A stretch of DNA of 64,000 nt from Pleomorphomonas carboxyditropha (GCF_002770725.1 NZ_NQVN01000002.1:150622-214621); one strand, 5' to 3'. Shown: positions 23,303-31,899, counted from the stretch's first letter. Numbers and translations: made by a program. The notes: generated from the letters alone by a model not told the origin.

Positions 23303-25984
23303 ATGCGTATCGGGGGTACACGGAATGGAGTTTCAACGACCAAGGTAACGGGGGTGGCCGCCACGTCCCGGCTGCTCGTCGGCGTTGCGGGTTGCGCGCT
23401 TGCCGCCGCTTCAGTCGTCATCCCGCGAAGTGCCTTGTCCCAGGCGATCGAAAACACCTCGACGGTTGCCGCGACGCGCCAGTTCAGCATCCCGGCGCAA
23501 CCGCTCACCGATGCCCTTGGCCAGTTCGGCCGGCAGTCGGGCCTTCAGGTCGCCTTTCCGGCCGAAGTCGCGCAAGGATTGAGCGCGAATGCCGTCGTCG
23601 GCACATTCACGCCGCGCGACGCTCTGGCGCGGCTTCTTCAGGGAACCGGCGTTTCCTGGCGCATCACCGCGCAAGGCGCCGTCATCGTCGGCGGCCAAAC
23701 AACGGACGCCTCGGACGACGGGGCCGTGACCGCCGACGGCTCGCTATTGCTCGACACGATCACGGTCACCGGCCAGAGCGAGCGCGCCGCCTCTTCCGGC
23801 TCCGGCTATCAGGGTACGCCCGATTGGGTCTACGAAACGCCGTCCTCGGTTGGCGTGATCTCACGCGAGGCGATTCAGAGCGCGCCGTCCCGCAACGCCC
23901 GCGACCTGCTCGACAACGTCGCCGGTGTCTATGCAAGCCGCGCCGAGGCACAGAAGCCTGGTATTTCGGTGAATATCCGCGGCCTTCAGGATAACGATCG
24001 CGTCGGAATGATGATCGACGGCGCGCGTCAGAGTTTCCAGCGCAACGGGCATGGCGCCACCCAACAAACCTATGTCGACACGGCTTTCGTCCGCGCCATC
24101 GAGGTTGAAAAGAGCGGGACCTCGGGCGCCGGAAGCTTGGGTACGCTGGGTGGATCGGTGAACTTCCGCACGATCGTCGCCGACGATCTGATCCAGCCGG
24201 ATCGCAAATGGGGCGTCGAGCTCAACGGAACGACGGGCACCAACAACTATCATTTCGACGGTTCGTTAGCGGCGGCAATTCGCCTGTCCGACAGTTTTTC
24301 GGTTCTTGGCGGCGTCAGCCACAAGAACATCGGCGCCTACGAGGTCGGAAAGAACGGAGAATTGCGCGCCCAGACAACGACGGCGACCGGCGACACCTTT
24401 CTGTTCTCGGGCCAGGAGGTGCTGTCCACCATTCTCAAGGCAGAGGCCGACATCACGGACGACGCCAAGCTGTCGCTCAGCTGGGTCCGTAACGAATCCG
24501 ATTTCAGCACCGGCAATTACTCCACCTTTCTAGGCGACACGATGCTGCTGGAAACAAAGCAGAATGTCGTCAACGACACGTTTGCGACATCACTCGACTG
24601 GAACCCGCACAGCAATCTGGTCGATCTGAAGGCCCGGCTTTACTACAACCAGACGGATCACGAGGACAACGCTTACGTCATCGATGGCGTGGGTCGCAAT
24701 TACAAGATGGAAACACCGGGCGGCAGCATCGAGAATACCAGCCGCGTCGACACGTCCTTCGGGCTTCTCTCACTCAATTATGGCGCCGAGGCGTTCCGGG
24801 ACGACGGCAAGTCGAACAATCCCGCCGTCATCATCGACGGCATGGACCAGACGGACTACTACAACGGCGGCAACCCCGCAGGTAAACGCGACGTTGCCGG
24901 CGGTTTCTTCAACGCCAAGCTCGAGCACGACGACTGGCTGACCGTACAGGGCGGCTTTCGCTACGACTGGTACAGGGCAAGCGGCAGCACGACGATCTAT
25001 GGCAATGAGACACGGGATATTATCCAGACAATTGAACATCCCGAAATACCCTGCCGTCAGCCGTTCCCAACACGGCCAGATATTTGCATCGGCGGTCAGC
25101 CGGCGTGGACGGAATATGTTTATGGTGATCCCTATTATCCCCGCTACGGCGTAAACATTAATCGCTCGGACGGAGCATTCCTTCCGACCTTCACCGTTGC
25201 AGTAAAGCCCTATGACTGGCTTCAGCCCTTCGTCAAATATTCGGAGAGCTTCCGCCCGCCGACCGTGATGGAATCCTTCCTGAATAGCGGCCACCAGGGC
25301 GTGTCCAACAGCTATGCTCCGAACCCATATCTTGAGCCCGAAAGTGCGGAAACCTGGGAACTCGGCGTCAATATTTCAAAGGATGCTCTGTTCAAGGCGG
25401 ACGATAGCTTGCGCCTCAAGGTTGTTGGCTTTTATCGTGAAGTCGAGGATTATATCGCGCTGGGGCGCACGTATAACGAAGACGCCGCCCGGTATTATAC
25501 GTCGCCCGTCAATCTGAGCGGAGCGACGCGCATGAAGGGCGTCGAGGTCGAGGCCAATTACGACGCTCGAGCGTGGTATCTCGGCGGAACGCTCACCTAT
25601 AACGAGGCCGACTACCCGCGATGGTACGGTTCCGGCGCCGGGCTCGGATATCTGGGCGCCGAGTCGTCGGTAATCTTCGTCCAGCCCGAAATTCGGGTGG
25701 CGCTCGACGGTGGCGTGCGGCTTTTCGATGAGAAGCTGACGCTCGGGGCCCGCATGACTTATGTCGGCAAGACGGAGCCGACGATCGGTTCGTTGCAGAA
25801 CAACTACAAGCTTGACGACTACACGCTTTTCGATCTCTACGGGTCCTACGCTATCAACGAAAATGCGAAGTTGCGGGTCTCCGTCACCAACCTGACGGAC
25901 AAGGCCTACGTCTCGGCACTCGGTGCGGACTACTACGCCATGCCTGGACGCACGATCACGGCATCGCTCAACCTTAAATTCTAG
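23303..25984 (+). CDS. HasR-like TonB-dependent hemophore/heme receptor with signalling domain
   Basis: An 893-residue outer-membrane receptor. Signal peptide to about residue 48; STN signalling domain (FSIPAQPLTDALGQFGRQSGLQVAFP to LLQGTGVSWRITAQGAVIV, about 55-135); TonB box DTITVTG; plug with VSVIS-like start and GISVNIRGLQDNDRVGMMIDG; 22-strand barrel ending LNLKF. His250 lies in the plug apex (QRNGHGATQQ) and His664 in a loop between FRPP and NPYLEPE, the usual heme-receptor site. Their 414-residue spacing equals that of His189 and His603, the heme ligands of Serratia HasR. It follows the sigma/anti-sigma pair and precedes two hemophore genes. The stop codon lies inside a stem-loop repeat. 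Confidence 0.88.
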   Translation: MRIGGTRNGVSTTKVTGVAATSRLLVGVAGCALAAASVVIPRSALSQAIENTSTVAATRQFSIPAQPLTDALGQFGRQSGLQVAFPAEVAQGLSANAVVGTFTPRDALARLLQGTGVSWRITAQGAVIVGGQTTDASDDGAVTADGSLLLDTITVTGQSERAASSGSGYQGTPDWVYETPSSVGVISREAIQSAPSRNARDLLDNVAGVYASRAEAQKPGISVNIRGLQDNDRVGMMIDGARQSFQRNGHGATQQTYVDTAFVRAIEVEKSGTSGAGSLGTLGGSVNFRTIVADDLIQPDRKWGVELNGTTGTNNYHFDGSLAAAIRLSDSFSVLGGVSHKNIGAYEVGKNGELRAQTTTATGDTFLFSGQEVLSTILKAEADITDDAKLSLSWVRNESDFSTGNYSTFLGDTMLLETKQNVVNDTFATSLDWNPHSNLVDLKARLYYNQTDHEDNAYVIDGVGRNYKMETPGGSIENTSRVDTSFGLLSLNYGAEAFRDDGKSNNPAVIIDGMDQTDYYNGGNPAGKRDVAGGFFNAKLEHDDWLTVQGGFRYDWYRASGSTTIYGNETRDIIQTIEHPEIPCRQPFPTRPDICIGGQPAWTEYVYGDPYYPRYGVNINRSDGAFLPTFTVAVKPYDWLQPFVKYSESFRPPTVMESFLNSGHQGVSNSYAPNPYLEPESAETWELGVNISKDALFKADDSLRLKVVGFYREVEDYIALGRTYNEDAARYYTSPVNLSGATRMKGVEVEANYDARAWYLGGTLTYNEADYPRWYGSGAGLGYLGAESSVIFVQPEIRVALDGGVRLFDEKLTLGARMTYVGKTEPTIGSLQNNYKLDDYTLFDLYGSYAINENAKLRVSVTNLTDKAYVSALGADYYAMPGRTITASLNLKF

Positions 25985-26023
25985 ATCGTCGTGCGTCCTC
26001 ACGGACACAGAACGACGGTCTAG
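25981..26023 (+). terminator. Stem-loop at the end of the receptor gene
   Basis: CTAGATCGTCGT (25981-25992) pairs with ACGACGGTCTAG (26012-26023) with one G-T type mismatch, and an inner GTCC-tcac-GGAC stem adds to it. TCTTTTG follows. The receptor stop codon is in the left arm. This looks like an intrinsic terminator or attenuator between the receptor and the hemophore genes, and may be part of the repeat element that follows. Confidence 0.55.
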
Positions 26024-26032
26024 TCTTTTGTT

Positions 26033-26092
26033 ATCGCATCGGATTTTTCGAAAACCGGAGCCCGCTTTCCGATCCGATGCTCCAAGGAATTC
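26033..26092. repeat. Hyphomicrobiales intergenic repeat element, copy 3
   Basis: GCATCGGAT at 26036-26044 and ATCCGATGC at 26072-26080 are perfect inverted arms around CGAAAACCGGAGCCCGCTTT, a layout I recall from rhizobial intergenic palindromes. It separates the receptor gene from the first hemophore gene. Confidence 0.65.
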
Positions 26093-26164
26093 CCCGGCCC
26101 GCTGGGCTGCGGAACAGAGGTTCGTCCCGGACGAACAGACGAGACCGACCAAAGGAGATTTAAC

Positions 26165-26950
26165 ATGGCAGTCGTGCTTCAGTTGACCGCGGCAAGCAGC
26201 AATCTGCGCGCCTATCTCGACTCCTATGACGCCAACTTCACCTACAATGGCAATGGCTGGTTCAACGGCATCGCCGGCGGAGAAGATCAGTGGGTTGCCG
26301 GCACGTCCACCTACATTGGAACGCCAACCAATGGCGAACTCTCGGCGATCATGGACATCGTGGACTATTCGTACACGCCGGGCGCCTTCAACGGGCAGGT
26401 GACCCAGCTCGCACTCGGCGTCAACTTGGTCCAGGACTACAACAACGACATCTTCACCCAGACCAATCAGCTCATTATCACGCCCGAGTCCGGCTACCTG
26501 CCGATCACCAGCACGTTCAACGAGGCGATCTATGCGTTGTCTCACGGCGGCGCAGTGGATGGAGGGACCTACACCTTCACGATCCCCGGCCAGGCTCCCG
26601 TCACCCAGGAGTTCGCCGGTCTGACCGACTACTTTGCCGAGCAAGGCACAATCCAGATCGGCAATGTCGGTCTTAATGACGTCCTCGTTGGCTTTGGCGG
26701 ACAGGACACCTTCGTCTTCCAGGAAGGCTCCGGTACGGAAGACACGGTCAATAACTTCGACGTGGCGCAAGACCTTCTCGACGTTTCCGCATGGGGCGCT
26801 ACGAGCCTGACCGATCTGAATATCGCGGTCGATGCTGGTGATACGATCATTTACAGCGCCGACTTCAGCGACGGTATCGTTGTCACAGGCGTCACCGACC
26901 TCACCGTGTCGAATTTCGTCTTCGCCGACTCGCTCGCCCTCGCTGCCTAA
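26165..26950 (+). CDS. HasA-like secreted hemophore with RTX-like C-terminal domain, paralogue 1
   Basis: A 261-residue acidic protein without signal peptide, preceded by AAAGGAGA. Residues about 1-165 resemble HasA: a short N-terminal strand and helix (AYLDSYDANFTYN), then VDYSYTPGAFNGQVTQLALG, which lines up with the LTYTL...LYGQLDSLSFG segment of Serratia HasA holding heme-ligand Tyr75. From about 170 it changes to a serralysin/RTX-type tail (DVLVGFGGQDTFVFQEG and NNFDVAQDLLDVSAWGA) ending in a hydrophobic LALAA, as in type I secretion substrates. The only His is in ALSHGG, away from the ligand loops. It would be exported by the HasD/HasE pair downstream, scavenge heme outside and feed the HasR-like receptor. 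Confidence 0.78.
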   Translation: MAVVLQLTAASSNLRAYLDSYDANFTYNGNGWFNGIAGGEDQWVAGTSTYIGTPTNGELSAIMDIVDYSYTPGAFNGQVTQLALGVNLVQDYNNDIFTQTNQLIITPESGYLPITSTFNEAIYALSHGGAVDGGTYTFTIPGQAPVTQEFAGLTDYFAEQGTIQIGNVGLNDVLVGFGGQDTFVFQEGSGTEDTVNNFDVAQDLLDVSAWGATSLTDLNIAVDAGDTIIYSADFSDGIVVTGVTDLTVSNFVFADSLALAA

Positions 26951-26970
26951 GAGCCGCACGGCATGACGCA

Positions 26971-26997
26971 ACGCCGCCGCTCCGCACGCGGCGGCGT
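26971..26997 (+). other. Strong stem-loop between the two hemophore genes
   Basis: ACGCCGCCGC (26971-26980) and GCGGCGGCGT (26988-26997) form a perfect 10-bp stem with a 7-base loop, 20 bases after the first hemophore stop. No T run follows. Such structures after a highly expressed first gene often protect its 3' end or lower downstream expression; the Serratia hasA message also ends at a stem-loop. Confidence 0.5.
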
Positions 26998-27108
26998 ATC
27001 TGACTTCAAACCCGAAGCCACTCACTCATCCGCATTGGTCGGAGCCGCCGCTCGCAACCGGGCTGGCGATATTCCGGCAAGCGCCGACGAAATAGTAAGG
27101 AGATGAAC

Positions 27109-27840
27109 ATGTCAGTGATTTTGAACTACACGACGGCAAGCAGCGATCTTCCTTCTTTCCTGGCGGACTGGCAGGACAATTTCGGCTATCGCGGCGACGG
27201 TTCGTTCAACCAGGTCCGCAACACCACCGATCAATGGTTCGCCGGCACGCCGGGAAACGCCACCGCGTCTTCGGTGATCGTCAATGGCGACGACTACAGC
27301 CTGACGCCGGGGACCGTTGACGGAACGGTCGACACGCTCGCACTCGGCAGCAACCTGACCTACTCGGGTTCCGCCGACACCTGGTCGCAGACGGTGGGCC
27401 TGTCGGTGGACCTCGATGGCGCACCGCTGACCGATGCCTGGGACGCCGCTATCACCGACCTGTCACAGAATGGCAGCCTCGACGGCCTTTATGCCTATTT
27501 CGCCGAGCAGGGCACCGTACAGAACGGCACTGTCGGCGATGACGTTCTGCTGAGCTTCGGCGGCGACGACGTCTTCTATGGAGGCGACGGTGCCGATACC
27601 TTTCTCTTCACCGGCAATGACGGCGCCGATACCATCAAGGACTTCGACGCCGATGCGGACGTTATCGATGTGAGTGCCTGGGGCGCCGATGCCTTCACCT
27701 CGCTTTCGGTGAGCTGGATCAACCAGGGTGTTCAGGACGTCTACAACGCCGTCATTACCTACAACGGTAACGGCAACACCATCACCGTCGAGAATATCGC
27801 CTTCGGCTCCCTCGACGCTGGCAACGTCCTCGTCGCCTGA
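27109..27840 (+). CDS. HasA-like secreted hemophore with RTX-like C-terminal domain, paralogue 2
   Basis: A 243-residue paralogue of the preceding protein. ATG 27109 is chosen over 27103 because TAAGGAG then has proper spacing and the start (MSVILNYTTASSDL) aligns with paralogue 1. HasA-like part: FLADWQDNFGYRGDG, GDDYSLTPGTVDGTVDTLALGSNL with the Tyr75 counterpart, and LYAYFAEQGT. The tail has a true RTX nonapeptide pattern (GGDDVFYGGDGADTFLF) and KDFDADADVIDVSAWGA, ending NVLVA. The whole protein contains no His and no Cys, so heme, if bound, must rely on Tyr. It is cotranscribed with paralogue 1. Confidence 0.78.
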   Translation: MSVILNYTTASSDLPSFLADWQDNFGYRGDGSFNQVRNTTDQWFAGTPGNATASSVIVNGDDYSLTPGTVDGTVDTLALGSNLTYSGSADTWSQTVGLSVDLDGAPLTDAWDAAITDLSQNGSLDGLYAYFAEQGTVQNGTVGDDVLLSFGGDDVFYGGDGADTFLFTGNDGADTIKDFDADADVIDVSAWGADAFTSLSVSWINQGVQDVYNAVITYNGNGNTITVENIAFGSLDAGNVLVA

Positions 27841-27848
27841 CGCGAAGG

Positions 27849-27873
27849 GTGCGCATCCGTCCTGGGTGCGCAC
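27849..27873 (+). other. Stem-loop after the second hemophore gene
   Basis: GTGCGCA (27849-27855) pairs perfectly with TGCGCAC (27867-27873) just after the stop of hemophore 2, followed by GTCTTCGTCTCC. A weak terminator or processing site that would separate abundant hemophore mRNA from the export genes. Confidence 0.4.
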
Positions 27874-27924
27874 GTCTTCGTCTCCGTTCAGCAGAATTTA
27901 CCACTCCAGGAGGTTCCGGCGCTC

Positions 27925-29781
27925 ATGCAACCAATCCGGCCCAGGCCTCGCTCTGAACCGTTCAAAGCCCTCGGCTTGACTCGGACTGTTGCCGCTATCG
28001 CGCTCGTCAGCGGCGTCGTCAACCTCCTGGCGCTGACCTCGCCCCTGTTCATGCTTCAGGTCTACGACCGGGTGCTGTCGAGCCGCAGCGTGCCGACGCT
28101 GGTGGGGCTTGCCGTGCTGGCGGCCGGTCTCTACGCCTTCCAGTCCGCGCTCGACATCCTGCGCGCCCGCGTGCTGCTGCGCGTCGGCGAGCGCTTCGAC
28201 CACGAGTTCTCCGGCCGTGTCCATGACGCCGTCGTTCGCCTGCCGCTGCATGCGCGGCTTCCCGGCGACGGCCTCCAGCCGTTGCGCGATCTCGACAACG
28301 TGCGCGGCTTCCTGTCCGGCCAGGGGCCGACCGCGCTCTTCGACCTGCCGTGGATGCCGCTCTATCTCGGCATCTGCTTCGCCTTCCACGTCTGGCTCGG
28401 CACGACGGCGCTGGTCGGCGCCATCGTGCTGGTGTCGCTGACGCTTCTCACCAATTTTCTTTCGCAAGGGCCGATCCGCGCCACGATCGAGCACAACATG
28501 GTCCGCAACGCGCTGATGGAGGCCGGCCGCCGCAATGCCGAAGTCGTGCGCGCCCTCGGTCTCGGACCCCGCATCGCCGCCCGCTGGCGGGAGGCCAACG
28601 TTGCCTATCTCGCCGCCAACCGCAAGGCGGGCGATGTCGCCAGCGGCCTTGGCGGCATTTCGAAGGCGCTGCGCATCACGCTCCAGTCGGCCATCCTCGG
28701 CGTCGGCGCCTGGCTCGTCATCCGGCAGGAGGCGAGCGCCGGCGTCATGATCGCCGCCTCCATCATGATGGGGCGCGCGCTGGCGCCGGTCGATCTCGCC
28801 ATCGCCAGCTGGAGGCCATATCTCATGGCGCGCCAGAGCTGGGCGCGCCTTCAGGATCTCCTCGGGAAGCTGCCGGAAGCCGGGCCGGTCCTGGCGCTGC
28901 CCAGGCCGGCGCGCGACCTGTGCGCCGAAGCCCTTGCCGTCGCGCCGCCCGGCGACAGGAAGCCCACGGTCATGGGGATCGGCTTTGCCATCCAGGCCGG
29001 CAGCGCTCTCGGCATCATCGGCCCGTCCGGCTCGGGCAAGTCCACGCTCGCCCGCGCCCTGATCGGCGCATGGGAGCCGGCCGCCGGCAAGATCCGCATC
29101 GACGGCGCGAGCTTCGATCAGTGGGATCGCGAGGCGCTCGGCCGGCATATCGGCTATCTTCCCCAGGGCGTCGAGCTGTTCGACGGCACGATCGCCGAAA
29201 ACATCGCCCGCTTCGAGCCCGAAGCCGATGCAGGGAAGATCGTCGCCGCCGCGATGGCGGCCGGCGCCCATGAACTCATCCTGCGCTTCGAAGCCGGTTA
29301 CCAGACCCGCATCGGCGAGGCCGGCTCGGCGCTTTCGGCCGGCCAGCGCCAGCGCATCGGCCTTGCCCGCGCGCTCTACGACGACCCCTTCCTCGTCGTC
29401 CTGGATGAGCCGAACGCCAATCTCGACAGCGACGGCGAAACGGGCGTCGTCAGGGCAATCACCGCGGTCCGCGAACGCAAAGGCATTGCCATCGTCGTCG
29501 CGCACCGGCCGAGCGCCATCAATGCGGTGGACCATGTGCTGGTGATGGAGGCCGGGCGCATGAAGGCGTTCGGCCCTCGCGACGAGGTTCTGTCCAAGGT
29601 TCTCAAGCCGCCGCCGGACCGCCATCCGGCAACGAACGGCGCCGCGCCTTCCGGCCCGCCGGCCTATCGCCCCACCACCCGCACCTTGCACCCGTTCCAC
29701 GTCGCCGCCGCTCCGGCAAGCGGCTTCGATACGGCGGCTGAGAAGACCCCGGAAGCGGAGGACGCCGATGTCCGCCACTGA
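27925..29781 (+). CDS. Type I secretion ABC transporter, HasD/PrtD type
   Basis: A 618-residue half-transporter. Residues about 20-300 are the membrane domain (INLLALTSPLFMLQVYDRVLSSRSVPTL is the PrtD/HasD hallmark, no C39 peptidase domain). The ATPase domain has Walker A GPSGSGKSTL, signature LSAGQRQRIGLARAL, and VVLDEPNANLD as Walker B. The C-terminus continues for about 60 Pro-rich residues. It overlaps the membrane-fusion gene by 14 bases. Position right after the hemophores says that these are its cargo. The outer-membrane TolC partner (HasF) is not in the window. Confidence 0.92.
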   Translation: MQPIRPRPRSEPFKALGLTRTVAAIALVSGVVNLLALTSPLFMLQVYDRVLSSRSVPTLVGLAVLAAGLYAFQSALDILRARVLLRVGERFDHEFSGRVHDAVVRLPLHARLPGDGLQPLRDLDNVRGFLSGQGPTALFDLPWMPLYLGICFAFHVWLGTTALVGAIVLVSLTLLTNFLSQGPIRATIEHNMVRNALMEAGRRNAEVVRALGLGPRIAARWREANVAYLAANRKAGDVASGLGGISKALRITLQSAILGVGAWLVIRQEASAGVMIAASIMMGRALAPVDLAIASWRPYLMARQSWARLQDLLGKLPEAGPVLALPRPARDLCAEALAVAPPGDRKPTVMGIGFAIQAGSALGIIGPSGSGKSTLARALIGAWEPAAGKIRIDGASFDQWDREALGRHIGYLPQGVELFDGTIAENIARFEPEADAGKIVAAAMAAGAHELILRFEAGYQTRIGEAGSALSAGQRQRIGLARALYDDPFLVVLDEPNANLDSDGETGVVRAITAVRERKGIAIVVAHRPSAINAVDHVLVMEAGRMKAFGPRDEVLSKVLKPPPDRHPATNGAAPSGPPAYRPTTRTLHPFHVAAAPASGFDTAAEKTPEAEDADVRH

Positions 29782-31078
29782 CGCCGTCCTCGTCGCTCGC
29801 TCGATCCGTGGGCATCTCGCCGCCGGTCTCGTCATCGGCGGCCTGCTCGTCGGCGGCGTCGGCGCATGGGCGGCCACCGCCACTCTTGCCGGCGCCATCG
29901 TCAGCCACGGCACCCTGGTCGTCGATTCCTACGTGAAGAAGGTCCAGCACCCGACCGGCGGCATCGTCGGCGAGATCCTTGTCGGCGACGGCGACCGGGT
30001 TGCCGCCGGCGACGTTCTCGTGCGGCTCGACGCGACGCAGACGCGCGCGCAACTCGCCATCGTCGCCAAACGGCTCGACGAGCTTGCCGCCCGCCTGGCC
30101 CGCCTGGAGGCCGAGCGCGACGACAAGCCGGAAATCGAGTTTCCCGCATGGCTGCTCGCGCGCACGGATGACGCCGATGTCGCCGCCGCCTTGCACAGCG
30201 ACCGCCGCCTCTTCGAATTCCGCCGTGAATCCCGCGACGGCCGCAAGGCGCAGCTTCGCGAGCGCATCGCCCAATACGAGCACGAGATCGACGGCCTGAA
30301 GGCGCAGGAGCTCGCCTACCAGCGCGGTCTTGCCGTCCTCGAAAGGGAGATCGCGGCCTTGCGCCCGCTGTTCGAGAAGGGCGTCGTCAACGCTCAGCGC
30401 CTCAACGCCCTCGAAACGCAGGCCGCCACCTTCGATGGCGAGCGGGGCGAAAAGATCGCGTTTCAGGCGCAGGCCGCCGGCCGCATTTCCGAGACGAAAT
30501 TGCAGATCCTCTCCATCGACCAGGATCTGAAGACGGAGGTCGGCCAGGAACTGCGCGAAATTCAGGCCCAGACCGGCGAATATGTCGAGCGCAAGGTGGC
30601 GGCCGAGGACCAATTGAAGCGCATCGACATCCTCGCGCCTCAGGACGGGGTCGTGCACCAGCTCGCGGTCCACACCGTCGGCGGCGTCATATCCCCGGCC
30701 GACACCATCATGCAGATCGTGCCCCAGAGCGACGCCCTGGCGCTGGAGGCGCGGATTTATCCGCAGGACATCGATCAGGTGGTGCTTGGCCAGACTGCCG
30801 TCCTGCGCATGTCGGCCTTCAACCAGCGCACCACCCCGGAGCTCAACGGCCGCGTCAGCCGCATCGCCGCCGACCTGACCGAGGACGAGCGCACCGGCCT
30901 GTCCTGGTACCTCGTCCGGATTTCCATCCCGCCCGAGGAACTGGCCCGCCTCGGCGACCTCGCGCTGGTCCCGGGCATGCCCTGCGAGGCGCTGATCCGG
31001 ACCGGCGAGCGCACGGCGCTCTCCTACCTGGTCAAGCCCCTCGCCGACCAGCTCAATCGCGCGTTCCGGGAGGAATAG
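29768..31078 (+). CDS. Type I secretion membrane-fusion protein, HasE/PrtE type
   Basis: A 436-residue HlyD-family protein: short cytoplasmic N-terminus, one membrane helix (LAAGLVIGGLLVGGVGAWAATATL), a lipoyl-like strand (VQHPTGGIVGEILVGDGDRVAAGDVLVRLD), long coiled coil about 95-270, the second lipoyl half (RIDILAPQDGVVHQLAVHTVGGVI) and a beta-barrel C-terminus. It links the HasD-like ATPase to TolC in the periplasm. Its start overlaps the end of the ABC gene, so the two are made together. Confidence 0.92.
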   Translation: MSATDAVLVARSIRGHLAAGLVIGGLLVGGVGAWAATATLAGAIVSHGTLVVDSYVKKVQHPTGGIVGEILVGDGDRVAAGDVLVRLDATQTRAQLAIVAKRLDELAARLARLEAERDDKPEIEFPAWLLARTDDADVAAALHSDRRLFEFRRESRDGRKAQLRERIAQYEHEIDGLKAQELAYQRGLAVLEREIAALRPLFEKGVVNAQRLNALETQAATFDGERGEKIAFQAQAAGRISETKLQILSIDQDLKTEVGQELREIQAQTGEYVERKVAAEDQLKRIDILAPQDGVVHQLAVHTVGGVISPADTIMQIVPQSDALALEARIYPQDIDQVVLGQTAVLRMSAFNQRTTPELNGRVSRIAADLTEDERTGLSWYLVRISIPPEELARLGDLALVPGMPCEALIRTGERTALSYLVKPLADQLNRAFREE

Positions 31079-31224
31079 CATGGGCGGCAAAGCTGAAGCG
31101 GACGCCGCAATGAAGGCTGGGAAATTGGCCGGCCGCCGCCGAACGGCACGAGAGGGGCCATCGAGGCGAGCGCCTTGCCGTTCGCCCTTCCAGGCATGTC
31201 AACGCAACTCGATTCGAGGTCGGA

Positions 31225-31899
31225 ATGGATAGAAATACCTTGGCGAAAGCACCCGCCGGGCATGTGCGGAGCCATACGCAGCTTTTGCATGCAGCCACAC
31301 ATCCGACCCATGATTTGCTCGACAAGGCGATCATGGGGCATCGACCGTTTGCCGACCGGGAGCGTTACGGTCTGTTCCTGCGAACGCAGCACGGCTTCCA
31401 TCGCGACATCGACGCGCTCTACGACGATGCCGGCCTCGCCGGGTTGCTGCCCGACCTCCGGGGGCGTCGGCGGCTCGGCCTGATCGAGCGGGATCTTGCC
31501 GATCTCGGCGTCGAGCCGCCGGCGCCGGATGGCGATCCCGCATTCCTTCCCGGCGCGGCCGTCGATCTGCCCACCGCATTGGGCTGGCTCTATGTGGCCG
31601 AAGGCTCCAATCTCGGCGCCGCCTTCCTGCTGAAGGAAGCCGCCAAACTGGGCTTTTCCGAAAGTTTCGGCGCAAGGCATCTTGCCGGGGCGCCGGAAGG
31701 CCGCGGTCTTCATTGGCGGACGTTCACGACGGCCTTCGACGCCATTCCGCTCGACGGGGACGGAGAGGTGCGCCTGATCGATGGGGCCGTAAGCGGATTT
31801 GCCCGTGTTCTCGGCTTTGTGGACCGGCAGTTCCGGGTGCCGGGGCAGGGTCGTCCGTCGGTTTCGCGCGAGGATCAGCGGGGAGAGAAGCATCCATGA
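31225..31899 (+). CDS. Biliverdin-producing heme oxygenase, paralogue 1
   Basis: A 224-residue bacterial heme oxygenase (BphO/HemO type). The proximal-helix region is LLHAATHPTHDLLDKAIMG, with the His of the second 'TH' as the best axial ligand, and the distal region GWLYVAEGSNLGAAFLLKEA. It would open imported heme to biliverdin, CO and iron in the cytoplasm. It follows the type I export genes by 146 bases and its stop overlaps the HutW start (ATGA). The N-terminus is 15-20 residues longer than in paralogue 2. Confidence 0.85.
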   Translation: MDRNTLAKAPAGHVRSHTQLLHAATHPTHDLLDKAIMGHRPFADRERYGLFLRTQHGFHRDIDALYDDAGLAGLLPDLRGRRRLGLIERDLADLGVEPPAPDGDPAFLPGAAVDLPTALGWLYVAEGSNLGAAFLLKEAAKLGFSESFGARHLAGAPEGRGLHWRTFTTAFDAIPLDGDGEVRLIDGAVSGFARVLGFVDRQFRVPGQGRPSVSREDQRGEKHP

